Assembly (NCBI GenBank): GCA_036345935.2
Contig: JADWOT020000004.1
Coordinates: 1,557,087 to 1,621,086 of the forward strand
From: Taenia hydatigena
Taxonomy: Eukaryota > Platyhelminthes > Cestoda > Cyclophyllidea > Taeniidae
Direction of reading: 5' to 3'
DNA: 64,000 nucleotides
Below are positions 49,760 through 61,685 of this stretch, piece by piece; the first letter of the stretch is position 1; every line of letters begins with the position of its first letter. The position numbers were made by a program, and so were the translations under genes. The notes under the pieces were generated by a model. The model did no database searches, had not been told where the DNA came from, and worked only from the letters and a program-made list of their open reading frames with translations.

Positions 49760-50775
49760 GTCAGTTGGTTTTGGTGGAGCGGACAGGGCGATAATGCACA
49801 GTTCAGTCAGTCGTCAGTCGGCTCTCTGCACATCAGCATAAGTAACGTGCTAAAAGGTGCCCCTTTATCGACCATCCATCATCGGCCACCCACTTGTTTC
49901 AAACCAACGAAAAAGATCCACCATCTACTTCCACACTCACCTAGAGAGCTGCAGCAATGCCACTTTTCACTTCAATACACACATTGCGATACCGAGTCTG
50001 TGCCGCACACCGATCGCGCCAGGGACGGACAATTTTGTAGTGCGCATCGTAATCTGCGGTGAATTTGCATTCTGCACTCATTGAAGCCATTCACAAGGCT
50101 AAGTAGTAGCAACATGCCACTTCTTCAGCCAAGGTGCAGACCTTGCCTTACTTCCAAATGGACTCATCATCTGTGCCACCAACAACCAACTGCCACCAAA
50201 GAAACAAAATAAAAACATTCCCGTATCTGATGAAGCAAAATATGCCGCGGTGGCTATCATACGCTCATACAAGTGGGCTGCGACTAACAGTCCTTCAATC
50301 CACAGTAGAATGTCTCCGCCAATAATTCGAACATGCGCACGTACTGCAGCCAAGCCTTCAGCTTTGCCCCCCTTCCGCCCCTTCCCCTCTGAAACAAAAG
50401 GAGACGCCATACTCGTGTGCAATACATACATGTATTTACCATATCCACCACTAGCCAAAGGTACAACAACCAGACACCTCTGCCTTGTCCACCACCATCC
50501 TCCGTGCTCCTCTCGGTAACAGTACTGCCTTGTCGTCGTCAGTCTCCCCTCATCCCCTGTGGTGGTGGTGGTGGCGGCGGTGGTGTAAGCCAATTCCCTA
50601 GGGAATAATGGGCAAATGCGCTCACCACCACGCCTGTCCGTGACCAACAGAGCAAATGTTCACCTAAAAGCAAAGCAACCAATCTCCTGTCAACGGTTCG
50701 GCCTCACAACCTCTATACTGACAGAACAATTCAGCTTTCGCATGGCTGCATTAGTCTGGAATCTAATGTCACTTC
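49760..50775. repeat. 1.1-kb segmental duplication, copy 2, with a 182-codon frame
   Basis: Partner of 44,320-45,475. The longest open frame of the window lies here (50,647-50,099, minus), containing YGKYMYVLHTSMASP. Its first third is low complexity, partly from a GGT/GGC repeat near 50,563-50,585. Because the sister copy is frameshifted and stopped, coding is doubtful. A 135-base part also occurs inverted at 55,604-55,740. Confidence 0.7.
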
Positions 50776-52404
50776 GCAAGCACGTAACGACAAACCCGGC
50801 CACTCGTCTCAGGCACCAACAAAATATTCTGTGCCATTAACTGGCGCAAGAAAGCTAAGCAACACACAAACTAATCCCATATTGGCACCATCTCATATGG
50901 CGGAAAGCGCATAGCTTAGAATCTGCGCAAGCAAATGGGACATAAAATCCTGGGACATTTTCCTTTTCGCGTACAAATTCATCCCACTCACCGCAACACT
51001 CACGCATGTGGACGTCATTAATTAAACACTTGCACAAAAAAGCCTCATCATATGCCTACATTCTCAATCACTCAACATACCAATCACCTCATCATACCAT
51101 CATGCTAAACGCAACAAAACCCGACAGCATTTAATTTCAGACTATAAGAACAGGCAAACCTAACATTTGTAAGCCAGTGAAAACATCTCATTCAATATGC
51201 CCACCACACTACCCCACAGTGAAGTACTTACGGAGTTACCGGTTTGCTTTCATTTCGCCATCGAGTGGCAGGCACCCACACGTCGCACTCAGCCGTTCAC
51301 AAGGCCTCCAAACACAAAGCCGCACGTCTTATGCCTTGGGTGAATGCTTAGTCCTTCAACGCGACCGATAGGCCCACAAAGTGGAACGCCACAGCTGTCC
51401 ACGACGAAGACGACGACGTTCAGTGTAGCGTCTCGTTTGCTTCCCATGGTCCGACTTCCACATCCACATTCCCCCTTCCCATTGCCACCGTCCACAGCAA
51501 TACATGCTGGCAGTTTGATGAGCCTGTAAGGACAGTGGAAAGCCTCCCATAATCAGCATTGAATGCAGTGGCGGCGGCAACGGAAGAGGAGCGAGTGTTA
51601 GTCACTACGACTCCTCACAATCACCATCCACCCTTCTTGAGAGGCTAACAATTCCAACATTCAAATGCTCTCCTCACAATTTCCATGTGCAACGTGCCAT
51701 TCCCTAAGACCACAAAAGATTCTGGGGAGAAAAAAAAATTACCATTCCTTCACTTCTGTGTCCACCTCAAACACCAACTCAAATCATAGCAGAGCCTACG
51801 ACTAAGCGATTACTAACGCCCTACACCACGCGTCTCGCAATGATACTGTCAACATAAGACCAGGGTCAACAAGCAATCTAACTGTGAAGCGTCCCTTGTC
51901 CACGATATCTGTTCTACCAGCACGAACACTACAGTACTAAAATAACCCACCTTTCACTATGCATCAAGCATGAAAGGAACCACAAAAAGCTGACAAAGAA
52001 GTGACTCAAGCCAGCAGGCTACAATCCATTCCTACATGGAAAATGTGTACAGTGACAGCGAAGCCATGATACACATTCGGTGCCGTTAGATGATACGCCC
52101 ATCCTCAGCACATAATACTCCACTAGGTACATACACTCCTGCAGAATAGAGGGTCGGAAGCATCGTTTCTACCAAGTACAGTCAACCGCTCACCAGGATT
52201 TCCCAAAATTCATGCAAGCAAACCCTCTCAAGCTGAAAAAGCGTGCGCACCTGTAAGCACCGAAGGGCTCACACGAGATTCGCATCCAAGCTGGCCGCGC
52301 AAGAAATGTGTTTAGCGCAAGAAATAAATTTAATAAGGTTGTGTCTTTCTAAAACACTAATAAACTACTTAGTTCAGGCAGCTTTACATTTGTTATTTAA
52401 TTAG
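50776..52404. other. No recognised gene
   Basis: Short overlapping frames on both strands without support. Confidence 0.3.
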
Positions 52405-53040
52405 GCCGTCGTGATACCAGAATTCTACTAAAGTGGAAGAAATGCATGCATTTATTTTGTTGTTTTACAAAAGCATTGATCGAGATAAAATGCCCAAGAA
52501 TCTGTTGTCAAAAGACAAATTAGGGCAACGAATATCAAAATACACCGAAAATAGTAAGGCGGCTTTTGCACGTATCAGGCATACAATGCTTTGTTTGATT
52601 TGCTTTATTCATTTAGGCTTAATTCTCAACGGACACTTGAAATTTAAAGCGAGCTTAAGTGTAGAGGATTCGCCCGTTCCGTCCTTTTCTCTTTTGCTAT
52701 TCTTGCTATGAGGTGGCCGGGTATTTCTTAACATCTTTATCATAACACAGGAAGACTATGCGGCAGTGGAATCTCAGTTTCAGCACTTTACCTGTCCATA
52801 ATTGTTTAACGTTAAAAGCCATACTTTCCGCTTCATTCGAATAATAATAATAATAATACAATTCGAACAGGCAAGTATTGTGTATGTTTCGGTCGTAGCT
52901 TTGTTTGGCTTTCCCTTTTTTGTTCTTTTACGGGTCCAGTCTCAGCTTTGACGACACTTTGTCGCCATTCTCAGTTGTATGTTCCAATTATTGTGCACTC
53001 CTTTGGTCTAAAATTAAGCAACCTTTTAAGGACTAAAAGT
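52405..53040. repeat. Segmental duplication block B
   Basis: The left piece (52,405-52,770) matches 30,325-30,720. The right piece (52,890-53,040) matches 32,100-32,300 directly and 60,800-61,010 inverted. Relative to block A, the 1.3 kb containing the secreted-peptide gene is absent. A plus-strand frame from 52,439 (89 codons) has a hydrophobic middle (MLCLICFIHLGLIL) and is disrupted in block A. A short ATA repeat lies near 52,843-52,858. Confidence 0.55.
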
Positions 53041-54471
53041 GTCCTCAGCCACCAGTCTATCCAAGCTGATATTTTGAAACTAATCAAAGATCACAATGCA
53101 GAAACTAACACAGGCATTCTTGCACATATTTTGTTAAGACTTCGGTTGTTTGCACAGCAACTCTAATATGAAGCAGCTTGTCATTAAAAGTGGACGTTGA
53201 GGCATAATTGTATTTCAACAATAACGTGCGATTTGGTCAAGTAAGCCGATGCTGTGCTAACTACCTGAGGTCATCGGGTACAAACGGACGTTGGCGCATA
53301 ATTTTATTGTAAACAATAACGTGTGCTTTTAATGCGGTCGAGCAAGCTGATATGATGTGCTAAGTACCTGAAGGCATCGGATATATTTAAGTCGTCAGTC
53401 GACCTGGCAGGTGAGACCAGGCATTTGTGCTCTTGCGTCCACCGGCCTCATCACTCGTGCAAGTTCATGTGCTTTCAGCTGTACTCGTTTGGGTTTGCTT
53501 TGCTGTAAGCTCAGCACTTCACGTCCTTCCACTCAATTCTAGACTAGTGATGAGCACCAATCCACAACTACTGTAGCACTTTTGGGCACGACGGTAAAAT
53601 GAGGTGATGCGATGAAGTCGAGGGTTGATAAGACACGTGCGTGTTTTGTCCCGTGAAATGGTACAACCGTTCCCCTAACGTAGCAATCTGTGAAGCTTTG
53701 AAGGTGGTTGAAGAGTCAACTTGTCCATTTGGTCGGATTGCGCCGAGAGTAAAGTTGTTGCAAAGAGAACTTTTTTAGGAGGCGATGGATGTGAGAAAAC
53801 ATTCGCGCATTCACGAGTCAGTGTTGTGCGTTCGTGATGCTTGCCATTATTGTTGTTATGGATGTCGACTCCGGGTCGATGGCACTGCTTCCGTAAGTCC
53901 AGGTTGCACAGGTTGCAGGCGATGCGGACAAGCGAACTGCAGAGAAGGTCAGAGTAGTAATAGGTGGTTGTTGCTCAGTGTCATCGATTTGGTCTCTCCT
54001 TGAAGCAAAATGCTTGTGACATTTTGCAAGAGACACTGCTCGCTATTTCCACAGATGTCACCTACGTCGTCATGATGGGCAACGCTTAAACACTCCGGGA
54101 ATTGGCTATTTGATGGTCGAAATGGGCTCATGCGCAATGTCATGTCGAGAGCACTAATCGTTGGCTATCGAACAGCCGCATCGTATTTTGAGTGGCGTCT
54201 TGGTTAGTCGCCCAGATTATGCTTCCACATCGGCTACCATAGCAATGTTGGTGGACAATGAAGTGATCCAAGGGGAGGCAGGAAAGCATACGATGGTAAT
54301 CAACTCAACTGGTAGCTAGTCGAATTCTGCAGCCGTTTCGCATCTCATGAAATGTCATGGACACACCCATCATATTAGTCTTGTGAACTGACCTATGCAG
54401 GTTATGTGGCGAGGCAACTCTCAGGACTGGGAGATACTTTGAAATGAGATTGAGCAACAGAAGGAAGTTAT
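53041..54471. repeat. Block with an inverted copy at 60,290-60,560
   Basis: The part from about 53,330 to 53,640 matches the reverse complement of 60,290-60,560: AAGTACCTGAAG-CATC, GACCTGGCAGGTG / GGCCTGGCAGGTG, TTCATGTGCTTTCA and GACTAGTGATGAGCA. The remainder shows no recognised gene. Confidence 0.5.
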
Positions 54472-55010
54472 TTAGGCTCCAAGTGCTTTTGCCAACGTCT
54501 TTTTTTTAATTTTACTGACTATCAGAGCTTTGCACGCATTAACTGACGCGGGAATACCAAGAATGTAAAGGTGCGAGTCTGTGAAAACAGGTGCCGGCAA
54601 TTTTAGTTTCACGTCGGGATGCACGCCTGTTGGTATTTGCACAGAAGCATCAAACTTTGCATGCCCGACTTTCATACTCACTGCCACCTAAAATATGCAA
54701 ATCCACGGTTAGTGGAATGAATTGTTGGAGTAAGTGGGAAGGAAGTTATTATTTCTAACATGCAGCATTCCATTGCCCCTTGAAATGAAGACTTGATGGA
54801 GCATGTGTGTGATGATGTGGTTGTAAGATTTGCATCCACAATTTGCGTATTGTCAACCCAGTCACGATGAAGCAAATGTCGTCGGTGCAGGTTGAGGTGC
54901 CATTGGATCCAGACTTTCTTAAGAAAAAGGGGCAAGAGTGAGAGAGAGAGAGAGAGAGTGAGTAAGAATTGGTCTTCTGCTTCGTCTAGAAGACTCAGAA
55001 TGTCGTTTGT
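54472..55010 (-). pseudogene. Secreted-family gene copy 3: best-kept last exon
   Basis: The last exon (54,687-54,472) follows a CATATTTTAG acceptor in phase 0. It gives 71 residues: KVGHAKFDASVQIPTG, then DVKLKLPAPVFTDSHLYILG, ending in lysine-rich SKIKKKTLAK. Upstream, 54,910-54,830 keeps SGSNGTST in frame but then lacks about 36 bases that in copy 4 contain the exon end and its donor. The first exon region is replaced by a GA repeat (about 54,936-54,960). So an intact 3' exon is attached to a ruined 5' half. Confidence 0.5.
54936..54960. repeat. GA microsatellite
   Basis: About 12 GA units replace the position where the sister copies have the first exon and the small intron of the secreted family. 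Confidence 0.9.
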
Positions 55011-55330
55011 GTTGTCGGTAAGAGGGAGCGGTGGGTGGTCTTTTACATCCATCCCGTTGAGTCTTTGCTAATTGCGATTCTTCGTAACCCACGCACCGTC
55101 GCCTCCACCAACGCAATGCCTGAGGCTTGAATGTGGGTGGCAGCACTAAGGCGCGCTCCTGCAAATCCAACCAGAGGAGACATCACCCACTCTAACTTAC
55201 TTCCACCTGTGAAGTAAGACTAAAGGCATGAGCAAGGGTGTCTATTCACCGAATTAGGTTTTACTGAGACCATCATTGTGCATAGGTTGGGTCGGGCATG
55301 TGTTCACATGTTACGCGACACTAGCGCGAC
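54960..55330. repeat. 5' flank of family copy 3
   Basis: Partner of 35,240-35,640, including GTAAAAGACCACCCACC on the minus strand in place of the TATAAAAGACC of copy 1. Confidence 0.45.
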
Positions 55331-55603
55331 ATTGAGAAAGGACACGTTTTTGGTTACAAATCAAGACTGTATGCCCTTCTCTTTCCCCTCAGTTTTCAAC
55401 TCCCTCTTTTGTTCCAGCTAAACAACTGTCCCCCTCCGCTTGTAATGAGGGCAAGCGGTTTGCTCACATTTGTCTATTCCATTAAATCTGTGGAAGTGAG
55501 CCACCGATTTGCCACGATCACAATTGCGCTGCTTGCTAATTGTTGTTAGCCTACTCTATGGGCACTGTAGGAGGCTCAGCTGCAGTAGGTACGCATGTTC
55601 GGA
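55331..55603. other. No recognised gene
   Basis: Nothing supported. Confidence 0.3.
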
Positions 55604-55740
55604 CTAGTGGTGGAGATGTTCCATTGCAGATTGAAGGGCTGTAAGTCGCAGCACATTTCTATGAACATACGATAGCCACTGCGGCATATTTGGCTTCAGC
55701 AGATATGGAAGTGTTTTTTGTTCTGTTTGTTGGGTGTCAG
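55604..55740. repeat. Inverted third copy of part of the 1.1-kb duplication
   Basis: The minus strand reads KTLPYLLKPNMPQWLSYVH where the plus strand at 50.2 kb reads KTFPYLMKQNMPRWLSYAH. It covers only about 135 bases. Confidence 0.55.
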
Positions 55741-56829
55741 TTGATTCCTGATGACACAGATGATGAGTGCGATTGAATGTACGACAAAGTCTGCAATCTT
55801 GTTGAAGAAGTAACATGATGTCAATACAGCGTTGAGGACTTTGTCTCGCGTAAACATTGAGCAGGGACATGACTTGTTGCTGGAAATCAGTTGGGAATGG
55901 ACATCTTTTAACACGCTATTTATGATGACATGTAACAAGCCGACCAATGAACTGCGCATCATCGCCCCGTCTACCTTTGTGTACAAAGCATGCTATTCCC
56001 TTCAGTCAACCCTTTTTAGGCGCTATTTAACAAAGCGATTACATTATTCTTCTCTACTCCATGCATTGCCTCCTTTGCGCTTCGAACACTGTGAGCTGCA
56101 AAACCTACTGCTACGTGTGTCTACCCGTCCACCTGTTTCGCTTCGTAGATGGTGATAGTGGGGGCGTTGGCTTGGTGGAAAGCAATCTCCTCTCCCATCT
56201 GTACCTTGATTTCAGTCCTCTTGAGTTGTTGACCAGCAGAGTAAAGAAGGACAATATCATTCATGCCATTGGAGAATTTGGTGTGCGTCTGCTACTCACG
56301 GAAGCCTTATTTGAAGTTCCTCTGAGGCACATTATTTTGGTGGTGAATTTTCCACAGTTTGCGGATTTGCATGGGACACGGATAAAAGGTTGGCGCAGTG
56401 CAGCCATCAAAGTCTTGTTTGGGTGGTAAAGGAAGGGTGGAGGGAGTGACGAGGGAAGAGAGATTGTTGCGGTGAATTATGAGATGCAGAAGACGAACTA
56501 GACTGGAAGGCATTGGTATGTCGAAGAAGCAGCCTTCTGCTTCACCTCTTCATATGTCCCTGCATTTTGCGTGCGTCATCGTTGTGACTGGCTTGTGGGC
56601 CATGTTAATGCCCAACCGGTTGGGACTCGGCCAATGGCAGTACCTCACAATTGCTACGACTTTCGCGCGCATGGACTGACGTAGTTGTCGAGGTGGGCGA
56701 CACCGCTATCGTGCCCTCAGTAATCAGATAGCGGCAAAACCATTTACATGAAAAATTAGCAAAGCATGAAATAGCACCTCTAGATCAGAAAGTCGCAGTT
56801 TATTCGAAAGATTCCTGTGTCTAGCTCGG
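55741..56829. other. No recognised gene
   Basis: A plus-strand frame at 56,061-56,429 (122 codons) contains EFGVRLLLTEALFEVP and starts at an ATG, but I see no domain, splice support or second copy. Confidence 0.3.
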
Positions 56830-57025
56830 TCAAATGTTTGCCCACAAGATTCCTGATGTCTTCTCGGCATTCCAAAAGAACACACTTGTAAACGAAATCG
56901 GGCCTGTAGGCGGAGATTGGTGATTTAACGTCAAAGTAATGACCGTGTCGCACTTGATGGGATCCTGCGGGCCAAATTTTGTGCCTTTCATCCCGCACAA
57001 TGCAATTTTGCGAAACCAGCACTGC
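56830..57025 (-). CDS. Candidate exon related to the secreted family
   Basis: A minus-strand frame reads GMKGTKFGPQDPIKC, VITLTLNHQSPPTGPISFTS and then WNAEKTSGILW to a TGA at 56,830. The duplicated segment at 35.7-35.86 kb keeps FALRRGEGTTFG and LTFDHQPAP in the matching frame, with one stop. The pattern of alternating hydrophobic residues followed by PP-G resembles SICFNVTELALVPPSG in family copies 1 and 4. The acceptor (CAAGCAG) is weak. Confidence 0.3.
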
Positions 57026-57119
57026 TTGATTTACTTGCTGAGATATCTGGCTAATGTACCTGCAGATTAAAGTGTTCTTCATTTTGGCGTTGTCGACGGT
57101 ACATTATAGCTGCAGGATT

Positions 57120-57370
57120 TTGTAGCTAACATACAAGTGCAGAGAAATGCCTTTGATAGCAACGAATCAAGAAAGCCCCCTAATGAACAAGCGTTCCATG
57201 CCGCCACTCTCGGTGATGTGCTTTGTGAACGACCAACCCAGGTTGCCATTGGAGACATCCCAGCGGACTTTCTCAGATCCCCTTTAATGAAGCTAGTCCT
57301 CTTCGACGACTAATCGTTGCCGTCTTTCTTCCTCTCCATCTGACTAACAATTAGCAACACCCCGTCCGAT
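57120..57370. repeat. Repeat paired with 62,415-62,710
   Basis: Same orientation: CTCTCGGTGATG, AATGAAGCTA, then CTTCGACGACTAATCGTTG against CTTCGACCACTGAACGTTG, then CCCGTCC. No coding frame is shared. Confidence 0.5.
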
Positions 57371-59368
57371 CCCTAGTACCCACCACCAACCACCGGCTAA
57401 TTTTTGCATTCTCGTACGGTCGAAGCAATTTGTATGGGCACACATCTTCAAACGGTTGCGTGTCATCTCATCGAAACAGCCTATCCAGGCGTCTCTCCCT
57501 CTCACCCAACCACGGACGCACTCCACATGGAGTGGAGCGAGGAACATTTAGAGTAGGTTCTGGTGGAACCACAAATAGGATGTGAAGTGGTCTGCGATTC
57601 GTTGTTTTGTGGAAGGTAGGTTGTCTGCAGAGAAGGCGAACTGCGATGATGTGAAGAGTGGCGGTGCTACCAGTAGTTGCCGACGTGAGGAGCGGTGTGG
57701 GTGCAGAAAGGGGAGCAGGAGACCTCGGAGGACTCAGTGTAGCCGATTTATTCACACTTGCCACCCTGCCTCGCCAGCAGCCACCACATGTGTAAAAGAT
57801 CTGAAAACGAAAAAAAAACAAACAAAAGAACAAGAATTCGTTACCCGATACGAAGCCACAATCACTCAACCCACCTACCAAAAAGAATCGCGACTGACGC
57901 TCGGCGATTCAGCCCAGAGGAGGGAGGAGGCGCGAAACAACACTCTACATAGCTTAATATCAATAATTAAAGCAGTTATCAGTTTTCACAGGTACACATC
58001 GAGAGCAGCTTCCTATACTACCATTAAATTCCACCCAGTAGTGTCGTAGGTAGTGCATCAGACAAACAAAAACACACAAAAGGGAATCAATTGGCTTATT
58101 GGCAAGGGACAATTCCTACTTCTGAGAAAGAAATGAACGCTCCAGCGCTGGATGAGAGAAAACGCGAGCATCGACCATCACCATCGACACTGTCGGGTGA
58201 AGGACACCTCCCATAGAGAGCACAGACTTGCAGAGGGCTCACTAAGGATGGACGTGGGATCGCATCTCATCCAAAGGACGAGAACGAACAGGAGATGTCG
58301 AAGGCTGCTGCTACTCTCCGCCAACTCTCAGGACAGAGCAACTCATCCACGGTTGTCAAGAGTCACCTAGAGATCAAAGTAACCTAACGTTCTTATCTTC
58401 TTTCATGGGTGGATGTGAAAAATGGAGTCAAGTGGAGCTAACACAACGACTGTACTCAAGCATCATCCTACGCCTTAGCAGCCAAGGCACAAAATATGCT
58501 TTACTATTAGGTTTGCTGTAAAGGATTAGGTATCACATAATCTATATCTGCTAATGCGGATTCAAATCAGTTGCACTCAGCAAAATAAATTCCACGTCGA
58601 GAGAATAGCTGCGATGAGCGTCGGATGGAAGCCACTCATACAACTCACGTCGGTCAAAATTACAAATAAATGGCTGCCACTCAAGAGATCGCCATCGAAC
58701 CATGTGAGGATACTAAGAACAGAGGAAGGCAAATATAAATCAAACTCAGGAAAGGAGACACTTCGTCACATAAAATATCTGCAAAGCTCTACTTTAGGCA
58801 CACATTTCCGACTTATTCCAACCACCGTAATAATTGCAAGCTGTTCAGGCGAAGGTACGGGGCATATTGATAGCTTAACCTTCCACCACCTGGTGTCTTA
58901 ATAAATTCCTAATAGCCTCCGACAGCCTCTTTCCCTCGTCATGACCCCCAAAATGCCTGTTATTTCCTCCACCTACACGGAAAAAGGGCAAACGAACACA
59001 CCTAAGCACAAACAAGTTCCTACCTCCGGTTAGAGTGTGGATGCATTTGAGATGACCACAGGTACATTTGAGTAACGAATGTGTTGGTCATGTAGAATAA
59101 GTAGCGATTTCGCATTTCATTCAATGGCAATCACTCGGACACCCTTCATTTGCATTTCACAAACACCTATTCGGCATTGGTGCAGTCAGTGGTGCCAAGA
59201 GCTCTGCAAGTAGAATGCTAAGCGGTAAGAGTGTAAGTTCAGCTATTGTTCACGAACCGTCTCCATCAGTACTTGTCTAGATAGCGCGTGCAGCACGGTG
59301 GTCTTGGGGTAAGCCGGATCCGCGAATGACCTCTGTACCCCCGCCAAATTATCAATGGAGGCGGGGCG
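57371..59368. other. No recognised gene
   Basis: Two long frames overlap on opposite strands (57,468-57,881 minus; 57,582-58,049 plus, 155 codons). The plus frame is lysine/arginine rich with an A-run. Neither has a domain or a sister copy. Confidence 0.3.
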
Positions 59369-59540
59369 ATGGGCGGGGGCGCAGAGAGCTCTCACTGTGA
59401 ATCGTGCGAGGAACAGTTGTGTGCAGATTGCCGAGTCGTAGCGCATCCTGAAGCAGAAGATGAGCTGATGATGCAGCAGTGTATGGCCTCAAACCTGTGG
59501 GAGGAAGAGGAGATCAGTGTTTCGTCACCATCATTCCCGG
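59369..59540 (+). other. Cysteine/histidine motif resembling part of a B-box
   Basis: From an ATG at 59,369 the frame reads HCESCEEQLCADCRVVAHPE and then an acidic stretch with WEEEEIS. The CxxC-x4-C-x2-C-x4-H pattern recalls the second half of B-box zinc fingers in TRIM proteins (YCETC--PICxECxxxxHxxH), but the closing histidine is missing and no RING or coiled coil is seen nearby. It could be an isolated exon, a remnant, or chance. Confidence 0.25.
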
Positions 59541-60289
59541 GTTCGTATTCACTTACCTAAGGAGTCTGAGTTTATTCAAATCAGCTACTGTGAGCAATTT
59601 TGGATCTTGAGCAGTGAGAACCAGTTCCTTGTAATCGTAGAACCTCCTAGCAGCACCAAGTGGTTCTCTGGAACAAAATACACATTCGACCCAAGTTATG
59701 GATGTGCCACGGAACAGACGATGCTACACGCACAACAAACTACTTCAGTGTGGAATAAGCTGGAGCCAGCATCATTTGGTTGAATTTTCAAGTTTACATC
59801 TAAATAAGGGGAATGAGCAATTGTACTCCTCCTTTCTGATCCCACCAATCAGTTTGCTGGTTGGTAGACTATTCCAGACTAGTCGTCGTTCTTCTTTTCA
59901 GCGTTACAATAAGCACACACACTCACGGATTTTTCTCTGTGTGCGTTCACTCTGCAAAGATGTCGCACACATATTTACACCTTTCTCACGTCATTTAAAA
60001 GAGTTTTTTTTGTAGTAGATGGCAGATTTCACAGTCAAAAGAGCTTGTGCCATGCACCAGGTCAGATTCAGTTTTCTAACCTGACACGAATACAAATCCA
60101 CCTCCACTGCATGTGCCTCAAGCAGAGTGGGCAACGTAGAACAATCAAAACCCTTGCAATTTAGGAGTGAAGCAAACGGAGACTGCTTCTAACGATCCCT
60201 AGCTAGCGCATTAGTAAATGCATTCAAAAGTGTAAGTCTCTACTACAACCAGTTAAGAAGCCCTGACAATCTTAATACCAAGGCAGGTG
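59541..60289. other. No recognised gene
   Basis: Short unsupported frames. Confidence 0.3.
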
Positions 60290-61010
60290 TGGCTCTTATT
60301 GATCATCGACGTGTCCAGAGGTGCCAAAATATTTGAGGAATGATGCTCATCACTAGTCAAGAATTTGGCGGTGGGACGCGAGGTGCTACTCAAACAGCGA
60401 AGCAAATCCAAGCGGATACATTTGAAAGCACATGAACTTTCATGCGTGATGAAGCCAGTGGAAGAAAGAGCACAAACGGCTCACCGCACCTGCCAGGCCG
60501 AATAAGGAGTTACAAATGTTTGATGACTTCAGGTACTTAACACACGGTATCAGCTTACTTGAAAACTTTTAAATTACGGTTATTTTTTGCAATGAAATTA
60601 TGACTTAGCAGCCACTTTTATTAGCAAAAATTGTATCATGTCAAAGTTGCCATGCGACCAAGCAAGTCCTTAACGAAAAATGCGCAAAAACGTCCGTACT
60701 GTCTATTTGCATTGTAGCCTTTGATCATTTTCAAACAATCAACTTAGACAACGCTAATGGCCAAAGGGCATTTCTAGCCCTTCGAAAACCACTTAAATTT
60801 AGCCAAACGGAATGCGCAGTGATTTAAACGCCACTGAGAAGGGCAACAAAGCGTCGTCAAAGCTGAGATTGAACCTGAAACAGAACACTTAAGAAGGGCA
60901 AATCAACCAAAGTTACGACCGGAACAGCCGCAACTAATGCTAATCTCACTAACTGTTTACATTGCATTATTACTCAGATGAAGCGGAATCGTATGACTTT
61001 AAGCATCAAA
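60290..61010. repeat. Inverted copy of segmental blocks A and B
   Basis: 60,290-60,560 is the reverse complement of 53,330-53,640. About 60,800-61,010 is the reverse complement of 52,890-53,040 and 32,100-32,300. The order of the two pieces agrees with one inverted block that continues into the broken secreted-peptide gene. Confidence 0.55.
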
Positions 61011-61191
61011 CTATCATGGACAGGCGAAATGCTAAATCTATTCACTGTCTGAACATTGAATAGGGACGTACACAAACAGAAATTTCAATGTTTTAGATCT
61101 TCACTAAGATGTAAAATGAAATTCAAAGATTGAAATACTGCTCATGCAAAGGGATAGTTTGAACCGAATCGCCTTTTTAATTAATTGGCAA

Positions 61192-61442
61192 ATGTCAGTG
61201 AGTTCACGCAGCACTGCACGGTGCTTGTTGGCAAGGCATTTTGTATTAACGCCCTTAATCATAGCATTCACACTGATTGATACAAAAGAGGCAGGATGGG
61301 ACAGGGACTCCCATTCATATTTCCCTATATCTAGATCTCAGAGAACCTTAGTAATAGCCTTAAATCTAGGCGAAAATTTGGAATACCCAGAGAGGAATTT
61401 ACAGTCGCTCCCATTATTGTAGCGTCGGATCACCTGACATAA
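61192..61442 (+). pseudogene. Inverted copy of the 58-residue secreted-peptide gene, donor lost
   Basis: Exon 1 (61,192-61,295) starts at an ATG and reads SRSTARCLLARHFVLTPLII, parallel to the gene at 31,530-31,781. The donor is GATGGG instead of GTAAAG. Exon 2 (61,370-61,442) keeps the TCTAG acceptor, the core GIPREEFTV and the stop position. Exon and intron lengths agree with the other copy to within one base. Without the donor, the reading runs on through the intron for a while, so the peptide would differ after residue 34. Confidence 0.55.
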
Positions 61443-61685
61443 GCCCAAGAAAACAAATGGGTTATGCCAGCACATTCTTCAAGACGTATCCCTTAATAGT
61501 CCGCCTCTAGACGGGTGATGTCATGCCTTGTTTGTGATCGTTAAAGGAGTATTTTTTTTGCACTCAAATTTTAATATCCAATTTTCTCAATGTCATTCGC
61601 TGAAATCGTGGCCAAAACACTCTGGTTGATGGAGCGCTTACCTTCACCATCAGAGTTTGCTTCAACGTCACTGGGTCGATATTAC

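Noticed and set aside
50099..50647. 182-codon open frame as a real gene
   Set aside because: Its first third is low complexity, the sister copy at 44.3-45.5 kb is frameshifted and stopped, and I recognise no domain. Described under the duplication instead.
57468..58049. Two long overlapping frames on opposite strands (137 and 155 codons)
   Set aside because: No domain, no splice borders, no second copy; compositionally biased (basic residues and A-run). Length alone is weak evidence here.
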